Assembly (NCBI RefSeq): GCF_000151315.2
Contig: NW_011887293.1
Coordinates: forward strand, 2,154,917-2,218,916
DNA from: Capsaspora owczarzaki ATCC 30864
Lineage: Eukaryota > Opisthokonta > Filasterea
Length of the DNA stretch: 64,000 nucleotides
Direction of reading: 5' to 3'
Shown here: positions 46,920 to 57,433 of the stretch, one piece after another
How positions within the stretch are numbered: position 1 is the stretch's first letter
Layout: the number at the start of each line of letters is the position of its first letter
Position numbers and translations under genes: made by a program
Notes under the pieces: generated by a model
The model's database searches: none
Told to the model about the DNA's origin: nothing
What the model saw: only the letters and a program-made list of their open reading frames with translations

Positions 46920-47651
46920 GGTTTGCTACTTTTTTTTTTTTTCTTTTTTTTTTTCCCCCCAGTCTCTTCGAGTCGTACTTGCCTTCCCGAACATGCGCAA
47001 GTCTGCATGCCTCAGCACAATTCGGGTGGCGTAATCCTGTTGACGATGGACCGGTCGACCCAACCCAAATGCGATTCGGAGCGCAGCATCGACTTTTTTC
47101 AAAGTGTCCTTTCGCGCGCTCGTTTGCATCGATACTCTGCGAGATTCAGCGCAATCTGGTGGTTGTTTTATTGCGAAATATGATTGTTTTGCGTTTTCTA
47201 GTACTGGGTTGTGTTTTGGGATCACTCAAGGAGTGGAAAGAGCGTTGCAAACAAATGCCAGCGATAGAAACGTCCATATCTGGGGTCTGAAGCTAGTACT
47301 CGGCACCATGTTTACAGGCTCTGCGGGTCCTGACATAGATTGTGAGACTCCGATTCCCACGGGTTGGGGCTTAGAGCTATTGGCCAGGTAACGTCGATTG
47401 ATTGATACAAAATGCGCAATGACAACTATCCAAAAGCATCCAAATACACCAGAATATGCTAAATCCTCATTAACTACCACCGGCTAACCTCGCCGGCTGG
47501 ACGGACGCAAACTCGGGTCCTGACATAGATCGCATTGTGTCTATCTTGTAGTGTTATTGGAGTGCTTGTAGCGCGGATGGTCGTTTGGGGAAACTTGCCA
47601 ACTGCGCGCTGCGATGTAATTCCTCAGTCTTACCAAATCGAACCGGGGGGG
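46920..47651. other. Non-coding region with a direct repeat
   Basis: GGGTCCTGACATAGAT occurs at about 47324 and again at 47516, a perfect 16-base direct repeat. T-runs lie at 46930-46952. No gene is recognised. A run of 12 G (47645-47655) lies at the edge of the left inverted repeat. Confidence 0.5.
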
Positions 47652-47747
47652 GGGGACTACTACGCTACGCTTGTAGTGCACATGGTCGCGCTTCGCGCTC
47701 TAGAAACAACTCCCAAATAAACAGTGCTACCTATTCTAATAATATAC
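47652..47747 (+). repeat. Left inverted repeat arm
   Basis: It shares ACGCTACGCTTGTAG, GCGCTTCGCGCTCTAG and AACAACTCCCAAATAAACAG with the reverse complement of 49714-49797. Confidence 0.85.
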
Positions 47748-47992
47748 TGTATTTTTGTGTCGGGGTATCAAAGACAAGACAGTGACACAGGCACTCACGC
47801 ACTCACACACCCAGGCAAAGCAAGTCGTCCGCTCAACGAGCATCGAGAATGCCGATAAACTTTACAATTGGCTTTTATTCTCAGAGTGACGTCTTCAAGA
47901 TACAATACAGATGCTGAGAACGCATTGCAACACACGAAAGCAGAGGGTGAACGCTTGAAGATGGCTCAAGAAGCCAGAAACAAGGGACGGCC

Positions 47993-49258
47993 CTACGGTC
48001 TCGTGCAGTTCAACAGGGCAGCCACGGAGCGCTGAACGTGGCGCGAGTGAAGGGTGTACGTGTCGTTGGGATGGTAAGCGAGAATGTTGATGTTGGTGGC
48101 GAGGAGCTTTTTGGTGAGGTCAATTCCCAGGGTCTTCTCCAAGCTTGGCCGTCTCAAAGAGCCGTGAGTCAGATCGCAGAGTGTCTTGTGAACGACAGAA
48201 GTTGCGTTGTACAGTGCCAAATCGTCAATCAGGCGCTGGAGGGAGCTTTCAGTACGCGAGGAGAACTCTTCAAAGATCTGTTCCACAGTCTTGAACTGAA
48301 GCTCAAACACCAGGCTGTTGAGCAGAACAAAACGCCCGCCAGCAATCTTAGCAACGGCGCGTTTTGCCGCATCCTCGTTGACGCCACGATGCAGCAGAAA
48401 ATCGACAGCTTGTTCGTCGGTGATATCACTCACTTCGGCAATGCGAGCACGAGTCATTGCTGACGATGCCTTGAGCTCAGGCAGATTCGAACCATCGCAG
48501 GTGACGAGAACAACATTGAGCAGCTGCTCGTCAGCAGCCGCCTTGGCAAAATCTTGAATCGCATGCAACAGTGCTGGACCCTGCTGGGCGATCTCGTCCA
48601 CGGCGTCGATGACGAGCGTAGCAGGGTGACCGTGCTTGGTCTTGAACTGTTGCGCAACGTCCCTCAGAATGAGACTGAGCAACACCCAGCTCCTGAAGGG
48701 TTCTGCTGCCGATGTTACTTCATCCAGTTCAACACCACGGTCTTTCAAATAGCCTTCTGTGAACTGGTTGGGCTCGAACGCGAGAGACCGTGCCAGTAGA
48801 CCCGGCATCGAGACTAACACCTCGCTTTTGACGATGTGGTAGACAATGCCAGTGCTGTTGGCTCGGATGGCGTTGTGGACGGCGGTGGTCTTGCCGCAGC
48901 CTACTTCGCCAATGACGACCGTGTAGTCCTTCAACCGCGCGGGGCGCAGCACCTTTTGAAGCATCGCAATAGCATCTGGACGACTGACGTGGTATTTCTC
49001 GAAACGTGGGATCACGGAGCCGGCCTCGAAGCGAGCGAGCATGCGAGCGAGAACGACTTCGGGCGAGTGGGTCTTGGCGATCGTGTTCTTGTCCTCCAGC
49101 ACGTGCCGAGCAACAAAAGCCGCCACAACCAAAACGATGAATGTGGTGGAGACCGCCTTGGCGACCGCGCCGCCGATGAAACCGAACACACCCCGAAAAG
49201 CTGGCTGCTGCTGAGCCGGGGCCGCCGCTGGAGCCGCCGCTGGAGCCGCAGCCGACAT
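47993..49258 (-). CDS. Membrane-anchored P-loop ATPase of unknown role
   Basis: An intronless 421-residue protein from the ATG at 49258. After an Ala/Pro/Gln-rich start, a hydrophobic helix (VSTTFIVLVVAAFVARHVL, ~35-53) could anchor it. The ATPase core has FEKYHVSRPDAIAMLQKVL, Walker A GEVGCGKTT (~112-120) and Walker B TLVIDAVDEIA (~213). A sensor-like LLNVVLVTCDGSN and a helical C-terminal lid follow. The layout resembles STAND or archaeal-type ATPases related to Orc1/Cdc6 folds. No catalytic partner domain is visible. Lack of introns in an intron-rich neighbourhood and the flanking inverted repeats point to mobility or recent gain. Function is not assigned. Confidence 0.75.
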   Translation of the reverse strand: MSAAAPAAAPAAAPAQQQPAFRGVFGFIGGAVAKAVSTTFIVLVVAAFVARHVLEDKNTIAKTHSPEVVLARMLARFEAGSVIPRFEKYHVSRPDAIAMLQKVLRPARLKDYTVVIGEVGCGKTTAVHNAIRANSTGIVYHIVKSEVLVSMPGLLARSLAFEPNQFTEGYLKDRGVELDEVTSAAEPFRSWVLLSLILRDVAQQFKTKHGHPATLVIDAVDEIAQQGPALLHAIQDFAKAAADEQLLNVVLVTCDGSNLPELKASSAMTRARIAEVSDITDEQAVDFLLHRGVNEDAAKRAVAKIAGGRFVLLNSLVFELQFKTVEQIFEEFSSRTESSLQRLIDDLALYNATSVVHKTLCDLTHGSLRRPSLEKTLGIDLTKKLLATNINILAYHPNDTYTLHSRHVQRSVAALLNCTRP

Positions 49259-49713
49259 CGGGATAAACAGAAAACAAAACAAAAAACTGCGCTCAGCGTT
49301 GACAATCCATTGTCAACCCGCTATGAGTTGAATGATTGTATCATTGTTCTTCCAAGACGGTCCTGATGATGCTGCATTGTGCCGCTTTTCAAAGCGGTCT
49401 GAGTGTTCCAACGAGACAGGTGGCTTTTTCCACCAGAGCCCATTGGCGATATGATGAGCATTGGGACGTTGAGGTCGATTGACTTGATAATAATGTCTCT
49501 CTTTTCGCTATCAGCAAGGTCGAGGTGCTTGTGGGATTGGCGGTCATTATTTGTTGGCAAGATACATTTAATACATTATTCGTATTTCTTCAGGCGGTTT
49601 CAAAATTTCCAATTCCACTAATATAAAAGCGCTCGCCTGTGGGTGGGTGGCACTGAAAGGGAGTATGGGGGTTGTATGGGAGTTGTTAAAAACAGTGCTA
49701 CCTCGGATAAGGA
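49259..49713. other. Upstream region of the ATPase gene, inside the element
   Basis: A minus-strand open stretch (49560-49321, no ATG) encodes ~80 residues including VPMLIISPMGSGGKSHLSRW. It is reminiscent of a degenerate phosphate-binding loop but too short to assign. The direct repeat GGGAGTTGTTA occurs at 49677 and 49746. Confidence 0.35.
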
Positions 49714-49797
49714 TATATTATAGAATAGGTAGCACTGTTTATTTGGGAGTTGTTACTAGAGCGCGAAGCGCCCTACAAGCGTAGCGTTGTAGTCCCC
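49714..49797 (-). repeat. Right inverted repeat arm
   Basis: This is the reverse complement of the left arm. An additional short palindrome (ACAGTGCTACC at 49692-49702 against GGTAGCACTGT at 49728-49738) sits at its inner end and could form a hairpin. Confidence 0.85.
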
Positions 49798-50288
49798 ACA
49801 CCCAGCCGTTTCCACTCGGACTGGCACCAGCAAGTTGCATTTTTTTGCACAGCTACCGAAAAGTGAATTACCAAATGTACCGACTCATCCACTCACGGAA
49901 GCCAGGCAAGCTTCCGGCAAAAAAAAAAAAAAAAAAAAAAGCAACCAAAAAATTACCAAACTCCGAATTCAGCCTTCTCGCACTCTTTCCTTCCTGCATT
50001 CACCATGTTCAGGTACGCAAACATTCTTTTTTTTTTTTTCCCCCGTTCGCCCTGTTGTTATCAGCGGCTTTTTTCTGGCTCCAACATTGTCTGCCTTCGC
50101 TCTGTGTCTTCTGCGACTTGCTGATGCTGCTGCGAGCTGAGCATCTCGACTGAGCTGCGTGAAGATGTGCCGAAATCACCAACTGACCCTTTTTTTTTTT
50201 TTTTTTTTTTTTTTTGGCAATCACAGTGCTGTCGGTCTGATTACTTGTACGCTGCCATTGCCACTCGGATCGATCCGTGCTGCTGCTA

Positions 50289-50327
<39 letters not shown>

Positions 50328-50870
50328 CTCCTCTACACACTCCATCCATCAGCTCTGTTTTTCCCGCCTCTCCCCGACTCTAGTGCCCGAGTATAGAAAT
50401 GGGAGCGTGGCGTCTGTGTTTTTTTTTTTTTTCCCCGTTCTCATGATCGCCCCGCATCAGCTTCGATTGTCTCTCCTTGTTGCGCTCTCCTTCCCCAGGC
50501 GTTTCCGCGTCTCTCTCTGGATGTGTTGAACGCCGCCTCCCCATCGCGTGTGGGCAGGTGCAGCATCCATCGGCGCACACCAAAACCACCATGCTTTTTT
50601 TTTTTTTGACTTTTCAAAAAGTCACGGTCGCCGTTTTTTTTTTATTATTTTTTATTATTTTTTATTATTTTTTTTTCCCTCCTCATCTGCATTTGGATCT
50701 CAGATCTCGATGCGAACGACTGCGTATTTGTGCCATCGGATGCGAACGACCTTGTCACGTGCAATCAGCTTGGAACAGATCTGCCATCGTGCGTGTCGCT
50801 CCGAGCAGAGGGACGCTTCCTGGGGCAGTGAAACAACGCACGCCTGACTGAAGAAGAACACGAAAACCAA

Positions 50871-50901
<31 letters not shown>

Positions 50902-51067
50902 GCTTGTTTCACTTTGCGCACAGTTTGCAAGCCTTCCCCTTCCTCTTTCAACACTCCAACACACGACTCATTCACTCGAAACATCCCTTCTTGCCTCCTT
51001 ATTCCTCGCGCTCACTCGAAACATCCCGCACCTTGTCGAAAAAAAAAAACAACAACCAACAAAACAG
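49798..51067. other. Leader and promoter region of PEPCK
   Basis: It contains many A/T runs (49920-49940, 50028-50040, 50190-50215, 50869-50901), a (CA)n tract (50290-50325) and pyrimidine-rich DNA. The start exon of PEPCK should be here. Two candidates are CACCATGTTCAG before a GTACGC donor (50001-50018) and an ATG at 50710 opening an Arg-rich, presequence-like frame with possible phase-1 donors. Neither is proven. Confidence 0.45.
50290..50325. repeat. (CA)n microsatellite
   Basis: About 18 uninterrupted CA units in the PEPCK leader region. Confidence 0.95.
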
Positions 51068-52965
51068 CCAAGAACCTCCATCGTACTGCCTACACGGCTA
51101 CCATCACAGCTCGCCGCCTGTATGCGCTGCCTGCCAACGCCATCAACGGCGCTGCGCTGAACAAGCACCCCAAGCTGAAGCAGTGGGTCGAGGACAAGGC
51201 CAAGTTCTTCAAGGCCGACAACGTGCACGTCATTTCCGGCACTGAGGCCGAGAACAAGGATTTGATCAAAATCCTCGAAAAGTCGGGCACCATCGAGCAG
51301 CTCAACCCCAAGCTCCGCCCCAACAGCTTCCTTGCGCGCACCGACCCCAAGGACGTTGCTCGCGCTGAGGACTCGACCTTCATTTGCTCCAAGGACAAGA
51401 AGGACGCCGGCCCGACCAACAACTGGGTCAACCCCTCCGAGATGCGCCAGCGCCTCGACAAGCTGTTCGCCGGCACCATGCGCGGCCGCACCATGTACGT
51501 CATCCCGTACTCGATGGGCCCCATCGGCTCGCCCATCTCCCGCATTGGTGTTGAGGTCACCGACTCGCCCTACGTGGCCGTCAGCATGCGCATCATGACC
51601 CGCGTTGGCCAGCCCGTCCTCGACGTGCTCGGCGCCAACGGCGAGTTTGTCCCCTGCGTCCACTCGATCGGTGCCCCGCTTGAGGCTGGCGCCAAGGACG
51701 TCCCGTGGCCGTGCAACACCAAGGAGCGCGCCATTGTCCACTTCCCCGAGACCCGCGAGATCTGGTCGTTCGGCTCTGGCTATGGTGGCAACTCGCTCCT
51801 CGGCAAGAAGTGCTTCGCTCTGCGCATTGCATCCGTCATTGCCCGCGACGAGGGCTGGCTCGCCGAACACATGCTCATTCTCGGCATCACCGACCCGAAG
51901 GGCAACAAGAAGTACATTGCTGCCGCCTTCCCCTCCGCCTGCGGCAAGACCAACCTTGCCATGCTTCAGCCGACCATCCCCGGATGGAAGGTTGAGTGCG
52001 TCGGCGACGACATTGCCTGGATGAAGATTGGCGCTGACGGCACCCTCCGCGCCATCAACCCCGAAAACGGCTTCTTTGGCGTCGCCCCCGGCACCTCGAT
52101 GAAGACCAACCCGAACGCCATGCGCTCGATCGAGAAGAACGCCTTCTTCACCAACGTTGCCAAGACCGCCGACGGCGACGTCTGGTGGGAAGAGCTCTCC
52201 AAGGAGCCCCCGACCGGCACCCTGACCTCGTGGCTCGGCAAGCCATGGACTGCCGCCAGCGCCAAGACCGACGGCCCGGCCGCCCACCCCAACTCGCGCT
52301 TCACCGCCCCGACCGTGCAGTGCCCCATTATCGACCCCAAGTGGAACGACCCCGAGGGTGTCCCGATCTCGGCTATTGTCTTTGGCGGCCGTCGCCCCAA
52401 CCTCGTGCCGCTCGTCTATGAGGCCAACAACTGGCAACACGGCTCCTTCATTGGCTCGGCCGTCTCCTCGGAGAAGACCGCCGCTGCTGAGGGCGACCTT
52501 GGCGTCCTCCGCCACGACCCCTTCGCCATGCTGCCCTTCTGCGGCTACAACATGGGCGACTACTTTGGCCACTGGCTCAGCGTCGGTGCCAAGGCCAAGG
52601 ATGCCTCCAAGCTTCCCAAATTCTTCCACGTTAACTGGTTCCGCCAAGAGAACGGCAAGTTCCTCTGGCCCGGCTTTGGCGAGAACTCGCGTGTTCTCAA
52701 GTGGATTTTCCAGCGCACCAACAACGAGAACGTTGCTCGCCAGACCCCCATCGGTCTCGTCCCCGCCGAGGGCGCCCTCGACACCACCGGCCTTGACGTC
52801 AAGCCCGAGGTCATGAAGAAGCTTCTCGAGGTCAACCCTGCTGGCTGGCTCAACGAGGTCGCTGCTCTGCGCAAGTACTATGCCACCTTTGGCGAGGCTC
52901 TTCCCAAGGGCATCAAGGCCGAGCTCGACGCCCTCGAGACGCGCCTCAAGGCTGCGTCCAAGTAA
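51068..52965 (+). CDS. PCK: Phosphoenolpyruvate carboxykinase, GTP-type (start exon unresolved)
   Basis: This enzyme converts oxaloacetate and GTP to phosphoenolpyruvate and CO2, the key step of gluconeogenesis. From 51068 the frame encodes ~631 residues, full length for the family. Motifs include [37 protein letters not shown], the kinase-1a loop and reactive Cys [34 protein letters not shown] and NWFRQ. The last is near the C-terminal GTP-binding region. No ATG occurs in frame before the conserved NPSEMRQRL, so the start lies in an upstream exon. The first residues ([17 protein letters not shown]) look like part of a mitochondrial presequence. Codon use is strongly C-ending, unlike neighbouring genes, which suggests high expression. 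Confidence 0.93.
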
Positions 52966-53277
52966 ACGATAAAGCACAAAATGGCATGGGAACCGATTCA
53001 CCCTGCTGAATGTCATTATCGCTTGTACGCACTTGTTTCTTCCGGAAACGTACAACGTTGAAAACACAAAAAGTATCTTAATTGAAATAAAAAAACAAGC
53101 AAAACAAACAAAACAAACGCACCCTCCACACAAGAATGATGAACAAAAACAAAAAACAACCCTCTCAAACTATCTCATTTCTCAATCCAATATTGTATTG
53201 AGTTCTCGAGTTTACAGCCAAGTGTACATTTGTTTTTTAACAAAAAACCCCCCTAAATCACTGCAGAACTACATGTA
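52966..53277. other. Tail-to-tail spacer between PEPCK and GLE1
   Basis: AT-rich 3' UTR sequence of both genes. Nothing else is recognised. Confidence 0.6.
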
Positions 53278-54554
53278 TTACGATGTCGCCAATTCGCGAC
53301 CCTCAGGTATTGGGACACTGCGTGACTTGAACACTCCGTCAAGGAAGACGCGAAGGCGAGCAACGGCGCCCTCGCAGCCATCAGGCATGCGGGCAGAGTA
53401 GTCGCTGGCCACAAACTGCAGCAGTTTTGCAAACTGCTTCTTGTACGTCTTGTGAAGGGAATGTCCAGCAACCTGCACAATGGTGGAGAGCAAGCAAACG
53501 CTGTAAGTCGTTGAAACTCGTTGACAACATCGGGCACCAACAGAACTTTCGAACAAGATCTTACAGACAAAAACGCCAGCAAAACGGACGGGGTCACTTT
53601 GCGTGGCCGCATGTTCAAAGTGCGAGCCACCCATCGCCAGCCCACATCGATGCCGACTGGATTTTTCATGCCGGGCAGCGAGTCGACCTGGACGATGGCG
53701 GCGTAAAACGTGACAATGCCAGTCATGCGCTCAATGTACTTGCCCTCATCTTCGTCGGACTTGTATCCGAGTGCCACTCGATAGTCTTCGTCGCTCATGT
53801 CAGCCAAGCGTGGTACAACGACCGGCACAGTCATGGGACACGCCACATGCATGGATGCCACGAGCAGTTCGTGTAGTTCGGGATGGCGAGACATGAGATA
53901 CACGGCAAAAATGGCGTATGGGAAGGNNNNNNNNNNNNNNNNNNNNNNNNNNNNNNNNNNNNNNNNNNNNNNNNNNNNNNNNNNNNNNNNNNNNNNNNNN
54001 NNNNNNNNNNNNNNNNNNNNNNNNNNNNNNNNNNNNNNNNNNNNNNNNNNNNNNNNNNNNNNNNNNNNNNNNNNNNNNNNNNNNNNNNNNNNNNNNNNNN
54101 NNNNNNNNNNNNNNNNNNNNNNNNNNNNNNNNNNNNNNNNNNNNNNNNNNNNNNNNNNNNNNNNNNNNNNNNNNNNNNNNCCAAGGCAGACGTCGTGTTG
54201 ACAAGATGGTGATGGCCTTCTTGAACTCGATGCGAGTTCGCGCGAGTGACTTGTCTTCCATGAAAATCCTTCACGGTCGTGGTAAACTTGTCATAGAGTT
54301 CCTTGCTCTGAGCATACTCGTTCAACGCTTCCGGAGACGCCATTTCGCCAACAGCAGCGCCGGATGCGGCGGGGGGATTTGGCGCGCGCCACAATCTTGA
54401 CACCGCCAACGGCGGGGCCAGGCGCTGCAGCGGGCAGAGCAGCAGTTGGGGCCGCAGCAACGGGAGCGGCAGCACCTGGAGCATTGGCCTTCGCTTGAAG
54501 TTGCTGCTGGTGGGCTTGAATGGTCGCTGCATTGTCGGCTTCTTGCTTGGCCTG

Positions 54555-54603
<49 letters not shown>

Positions 54604-56167
54604 TCCGCCTTGGCGCGCTCGGCCTGCAGCTTTGCTTCCTGTTTGGCCTTCAAATCGGCCTCCTCTTGCAGTCGCGCCTGTTCCGCAGCCACGCGCTGCT
54701 TTCGCACGGCAATCAACTGCTGAGCAGCCTGTTCCAATACGGAATGGCGGCTTCGACGCTGCTCGGCAAGCTGCAGCTCGATATCGTCGCTCAACCTGAT
54801 GTCAGCAACAACAAACCCACACAATAAACACAATACTCGTAAGCAACTCCTCCAAATAAACAAAGACACAGCGCGCACTTCGAATGGACATACGCCGAGC
54901 TGCGCATGGCGGATATCTCGCGAACATGGTTAATCTGCCGCTCGCGCTCGGGCGAGAGAATGCTCGCGGGATTGGCGGGATTTTGGGCAGAAAGGGAACC
55001 CGTCGGCATGTCGACGCAGGCCTGGAGAAACTGCTCTTGCAGTTGCATTCGGGAGTGTGCTTGAATGTGCTGGATGACAATCTGGGCAGGATTTGGCCGG
55101 GTGGCTGGGAAGAGCTCTGCAAATTGAGCCTCGAGAGCAGACATGTTGGGCGTCGATGCTGCAGTCGCTTGGCCGGGCGAAGGATTGCTGCTTGGCAAGA
55201 GTCCGGAATGCAACTGGCGAGTGCTCTGGATGTCAAGGCTAGTAGATGCTGCCGACGGCGCAGAAGCACGATGATGTTGGTGATGATGATGATGCAGTTG
55301 GGTGGCTGCAGGAGCATCTGGGTGAGTGGCAACATACTCTTCGTCGTCTGTGTTGGTTGTCAGATCCAGCCGCAGCCCCAGATTCGTCGTATTCAATGCG
55401 CTCGAGGATGAAGCGGCGTCTGTCTCCAGATCTGGGACGCAAAACCGGCGTACGCTGGGAGAAGGCGCATCGCTGGCTCGAGTCATGGTTCGCTTGACGA
55501 GCAGCGGCGATGGCGATGAAATGATGGTGAATGCTTCCAAGGATTGGCTTGGACTTGCTAGAGCTGCTGGCGACGACGCGATGCCTCGACGCTCGACTGA
55601 CAATACTCGTCTGCCGGTCGGAGTTGGCCTTGTGCTGCCAGTGGGTGTGCGTGCAATCCTTGTGGCAGACCCCGGCTGCTGCTGCTCGCCCTGCTCTGAG
55701 CCTGCGCTTTGACTCTGGCTCCGAATTGAGACGACTGCAGGACGCGGTGATGCGCCTCGAATGTCGCCCGCCACGCGTCCTTTGTCCTGAACATGCTCGT
55801 CGTCGTGGTCGTCGTGGTCGTCGTGGTCGTCGTGCAAGTCGAGCTCGAACGGGATGGCCTGCTCGGCCGCGCTCTTGATGGGTGTTATAGTTGACCTGGG
55901 AGACGTCCATGCAGGCTGCTGTCTCTGTGCCAGCATTGTCGGCGTGGCTGTCCTGGGGCTGTTGGACGGCGATCCCGTCACCGAGAGGGGGAGCGGCGGC
56001 AGGCTGGCAGCGATGGCTTCGCGATCCTCGCGGGTGATTGGCGTCCCACGGCGCGACAACAGCGGCGCAGGAGATGCACGTGTGAACGGCAGGCCACTAC
56101 TCGCGCTCCCGGGTGGCAGGCGAGGCGACGCCGATCTGCTCGTCGGGGTTGGCGACGCGACTTCCAT
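53278..56167 (-). CDS. GLE1: GLE1 mRNA export factor, interrupted by assembly gap
   Basis: GLE1 activates the DEAD-box helicase Dbp5/DDX19 at the nuclear pore for mRNA export. Exon 1 (56167-54894) is a long Ser/Pro-rich disordered region. Exon 2 (54795 into the gap) has an acidic/coiled-coil segment (LSDDIELQLAEQRRSR, polyalanine). After the gap come 53926-53565 and 53472-53278. These carry the conserved GLE1 domain: FPYAIFAVYLMSRHPEL, MTGIVTFYAAIVQV, VGIDVGWRWVARTLNMRP and HSLHKTYKKQFAKLLQFVA. Between 54376 and the gap the frame shifts at least twice: at a six-base G/C run near 54371, and near 54262 before MEDKSLARTRIEFKKAI. These are most simply sequencing errors beside the gap, though real lesions are not excluded. 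Confidence 0.88.
53927..54180. other. Assembly gap (254 N)
   Basis: A run of 254 N lies inside the GLE1 coding region and hides part of the conserved domain. The real gap length is unknown. Confidence 0.99.
54559..54602 (-). repeat. GCA/GCT repeat coding polyalanine in GLE1
   Basis: Fifteen consecutive GCx codons on the minus strand (GCAGCAGCA on the plus strand) form a polyalanine stretch in the coiled-coil region. Confidence 0.9.
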
Positions 56168-57433
56168 TGTGTGAAACTCGTTTCACGCTTCAGTTCCAGC
56201 AGCGCACAACGTTCCTGTGGGATGAGCAATAGAGGACTGTGCTTTTTGTTTGTGCTTGCATGCAAAGTCAAATCGTATTCAGTTAGTAAAATTGGAGGCC
56301 CACGATGTAAATTGGTAGATCTATGTATACAAGGCTGTTTTTTTTAAAAAGGTAGCATGAAACCCCCAAAATATGTCGTTCATATCCACCACCGTGTCCT
56401 ACGTCGCTTTCCGCCGCTGGTGCTCTGATTGTGTGGTTTACACCATGCCATCAGTGTGCTCGAGGCTCGGGGGCGCAGCGGAAGTGCGTTGGGCGGCGGG
56501 GCGGAGCGAGAAAAGGAGCAGTTTGTGTCGCGATGTGATTTCTCAGCCAAGCTTTTCCCAGCCCTCAATCTGTGCCACTGCTACATTCTGTTGCGGGTTC
56601 ATCTTGTCCAACAATAATCGGGCCGCAGTAGAGGGCGAGTAGCCCCAGCACGCTTGGTTAAAAAAAAAAAAAAAAACCAAACAAACAAAAAAACAAAACA
56701 AAAAACCAAAAACAACTCTTGCATGTCCAAACCGAGTGCTGAACTGTTTTATGCACTCTCTCAGCTTCCGGCTCCTCCTGCCCCTACCAGCCATTGTCCC
56801 GATCTCCGATCTAAAGAATTATTTGATGTGGTGTGGCAGCCCGCTGACACTGATCTGCTGCGACGAGGTTGCGTTGACCGTCACACCTTCTCGCGGCCGT
56901 ACAGGCGCCGGCGAGACAGCAGCGTGTGGTCTGATGCACCGAGTGGCATGGACACATGGTCTACTCTCTCGGGAGGGGGTTGCAGGGCAGGGGAAAACAA
57001 TTGCAGAGCTCAGCGACGCGATGGGAGTGAAAGACATGGCGATTCTACCTTTTTAAAAAAACAGATTTATAAATAATAATCCAAAAAACCAACCATAGAA
57101 AATCCAAAGTCAAACTCTCTTAATTCTTGCTGCCAATCCACTTCATTAAATGGAAAGACAAAGCAAGAAGAAGAAGAAGAAGAAGAAGAAGAAGAAGAAG
57201 AAGAAGACTTTTTTTTTTAAAGGATCATTCTTTTTTTTTTTTTTTTTGATCCAACCTTTTTTTTTTTTTTTTTTTTTTTTCAATAGAGATTTGCAGCGTG
57301 GTCGGGCAGCACGCTTTCTCTCTCTCTCTCTTTGGTCCACCGGTCCACTCCATCGCTCAGCCCCCCTCCCATCACCCCTCTGCCTTCAGTTCATCCATCA
57401 CCACCACCACCACCACCCACCCACCTCGCGTCA
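56168..57433. other. Divergent intergenic region, GLE1 and uL3m
   Basis: No gene is accepted. An inverted pair, TTTTTTAAAAAGGTAG near 56340-56355 and its reverse complement at 57044-57059, encloses ~730 bases and may mark a small element. The uL3m leader side holds an AAG array (57166-57207), T-runs (57231-57247, 57258-57280) and a CT tract. A short + strand frame (56722-57076) has no recognisable features. Confidence 0.45.
57166..57207. repeat. (AAG)n microsatellite
   Basis: About 14 AAG units directly followed by a T-run, in the uL3m leader. Confidence 0.9.

Larger units (their letters stand above)
47652..49797. mobile_element. Candidate inverted-repeat element carrying an ATPase gene
   Basis: Two imperfect inverted repeats of ~85-95 bases bound 2.15 kb. 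The left arm (47652-47747) reads GGGGACTAC...ACGCTACGCTTGTAG...TCGCGCTCTAG...CAGTGCTACC inward. The right arm (49714-49797) is its reverse complement, differing mainly by an ~11-base insertion in the left arm. A third diverged copy lies at 41225. The interior holds one intronless P-loop ATPase gene and an unassigned ~80-codon open stretch (49560-49321, minus). No transposase is recognised and no target-site duplication is obvious. A non-autonomous DNA element or repeat-mediated insertion is inferred. Confidence 0.45.

Noticed and set aside
50968-53133. 721-codon minus-strand open frame over PEPCK
   Set aside because: It is an antisense artefact of C-ending codons in PEPCK; the peptide is Gly/Val/Asp-rich with no domain.
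56722-57076. + strand frame beginning MSKPSAELFYALSQL
   Set aside because: Short, no recognisable family, and partly within the possible inverted-repeat segment; not accepted as a gene.
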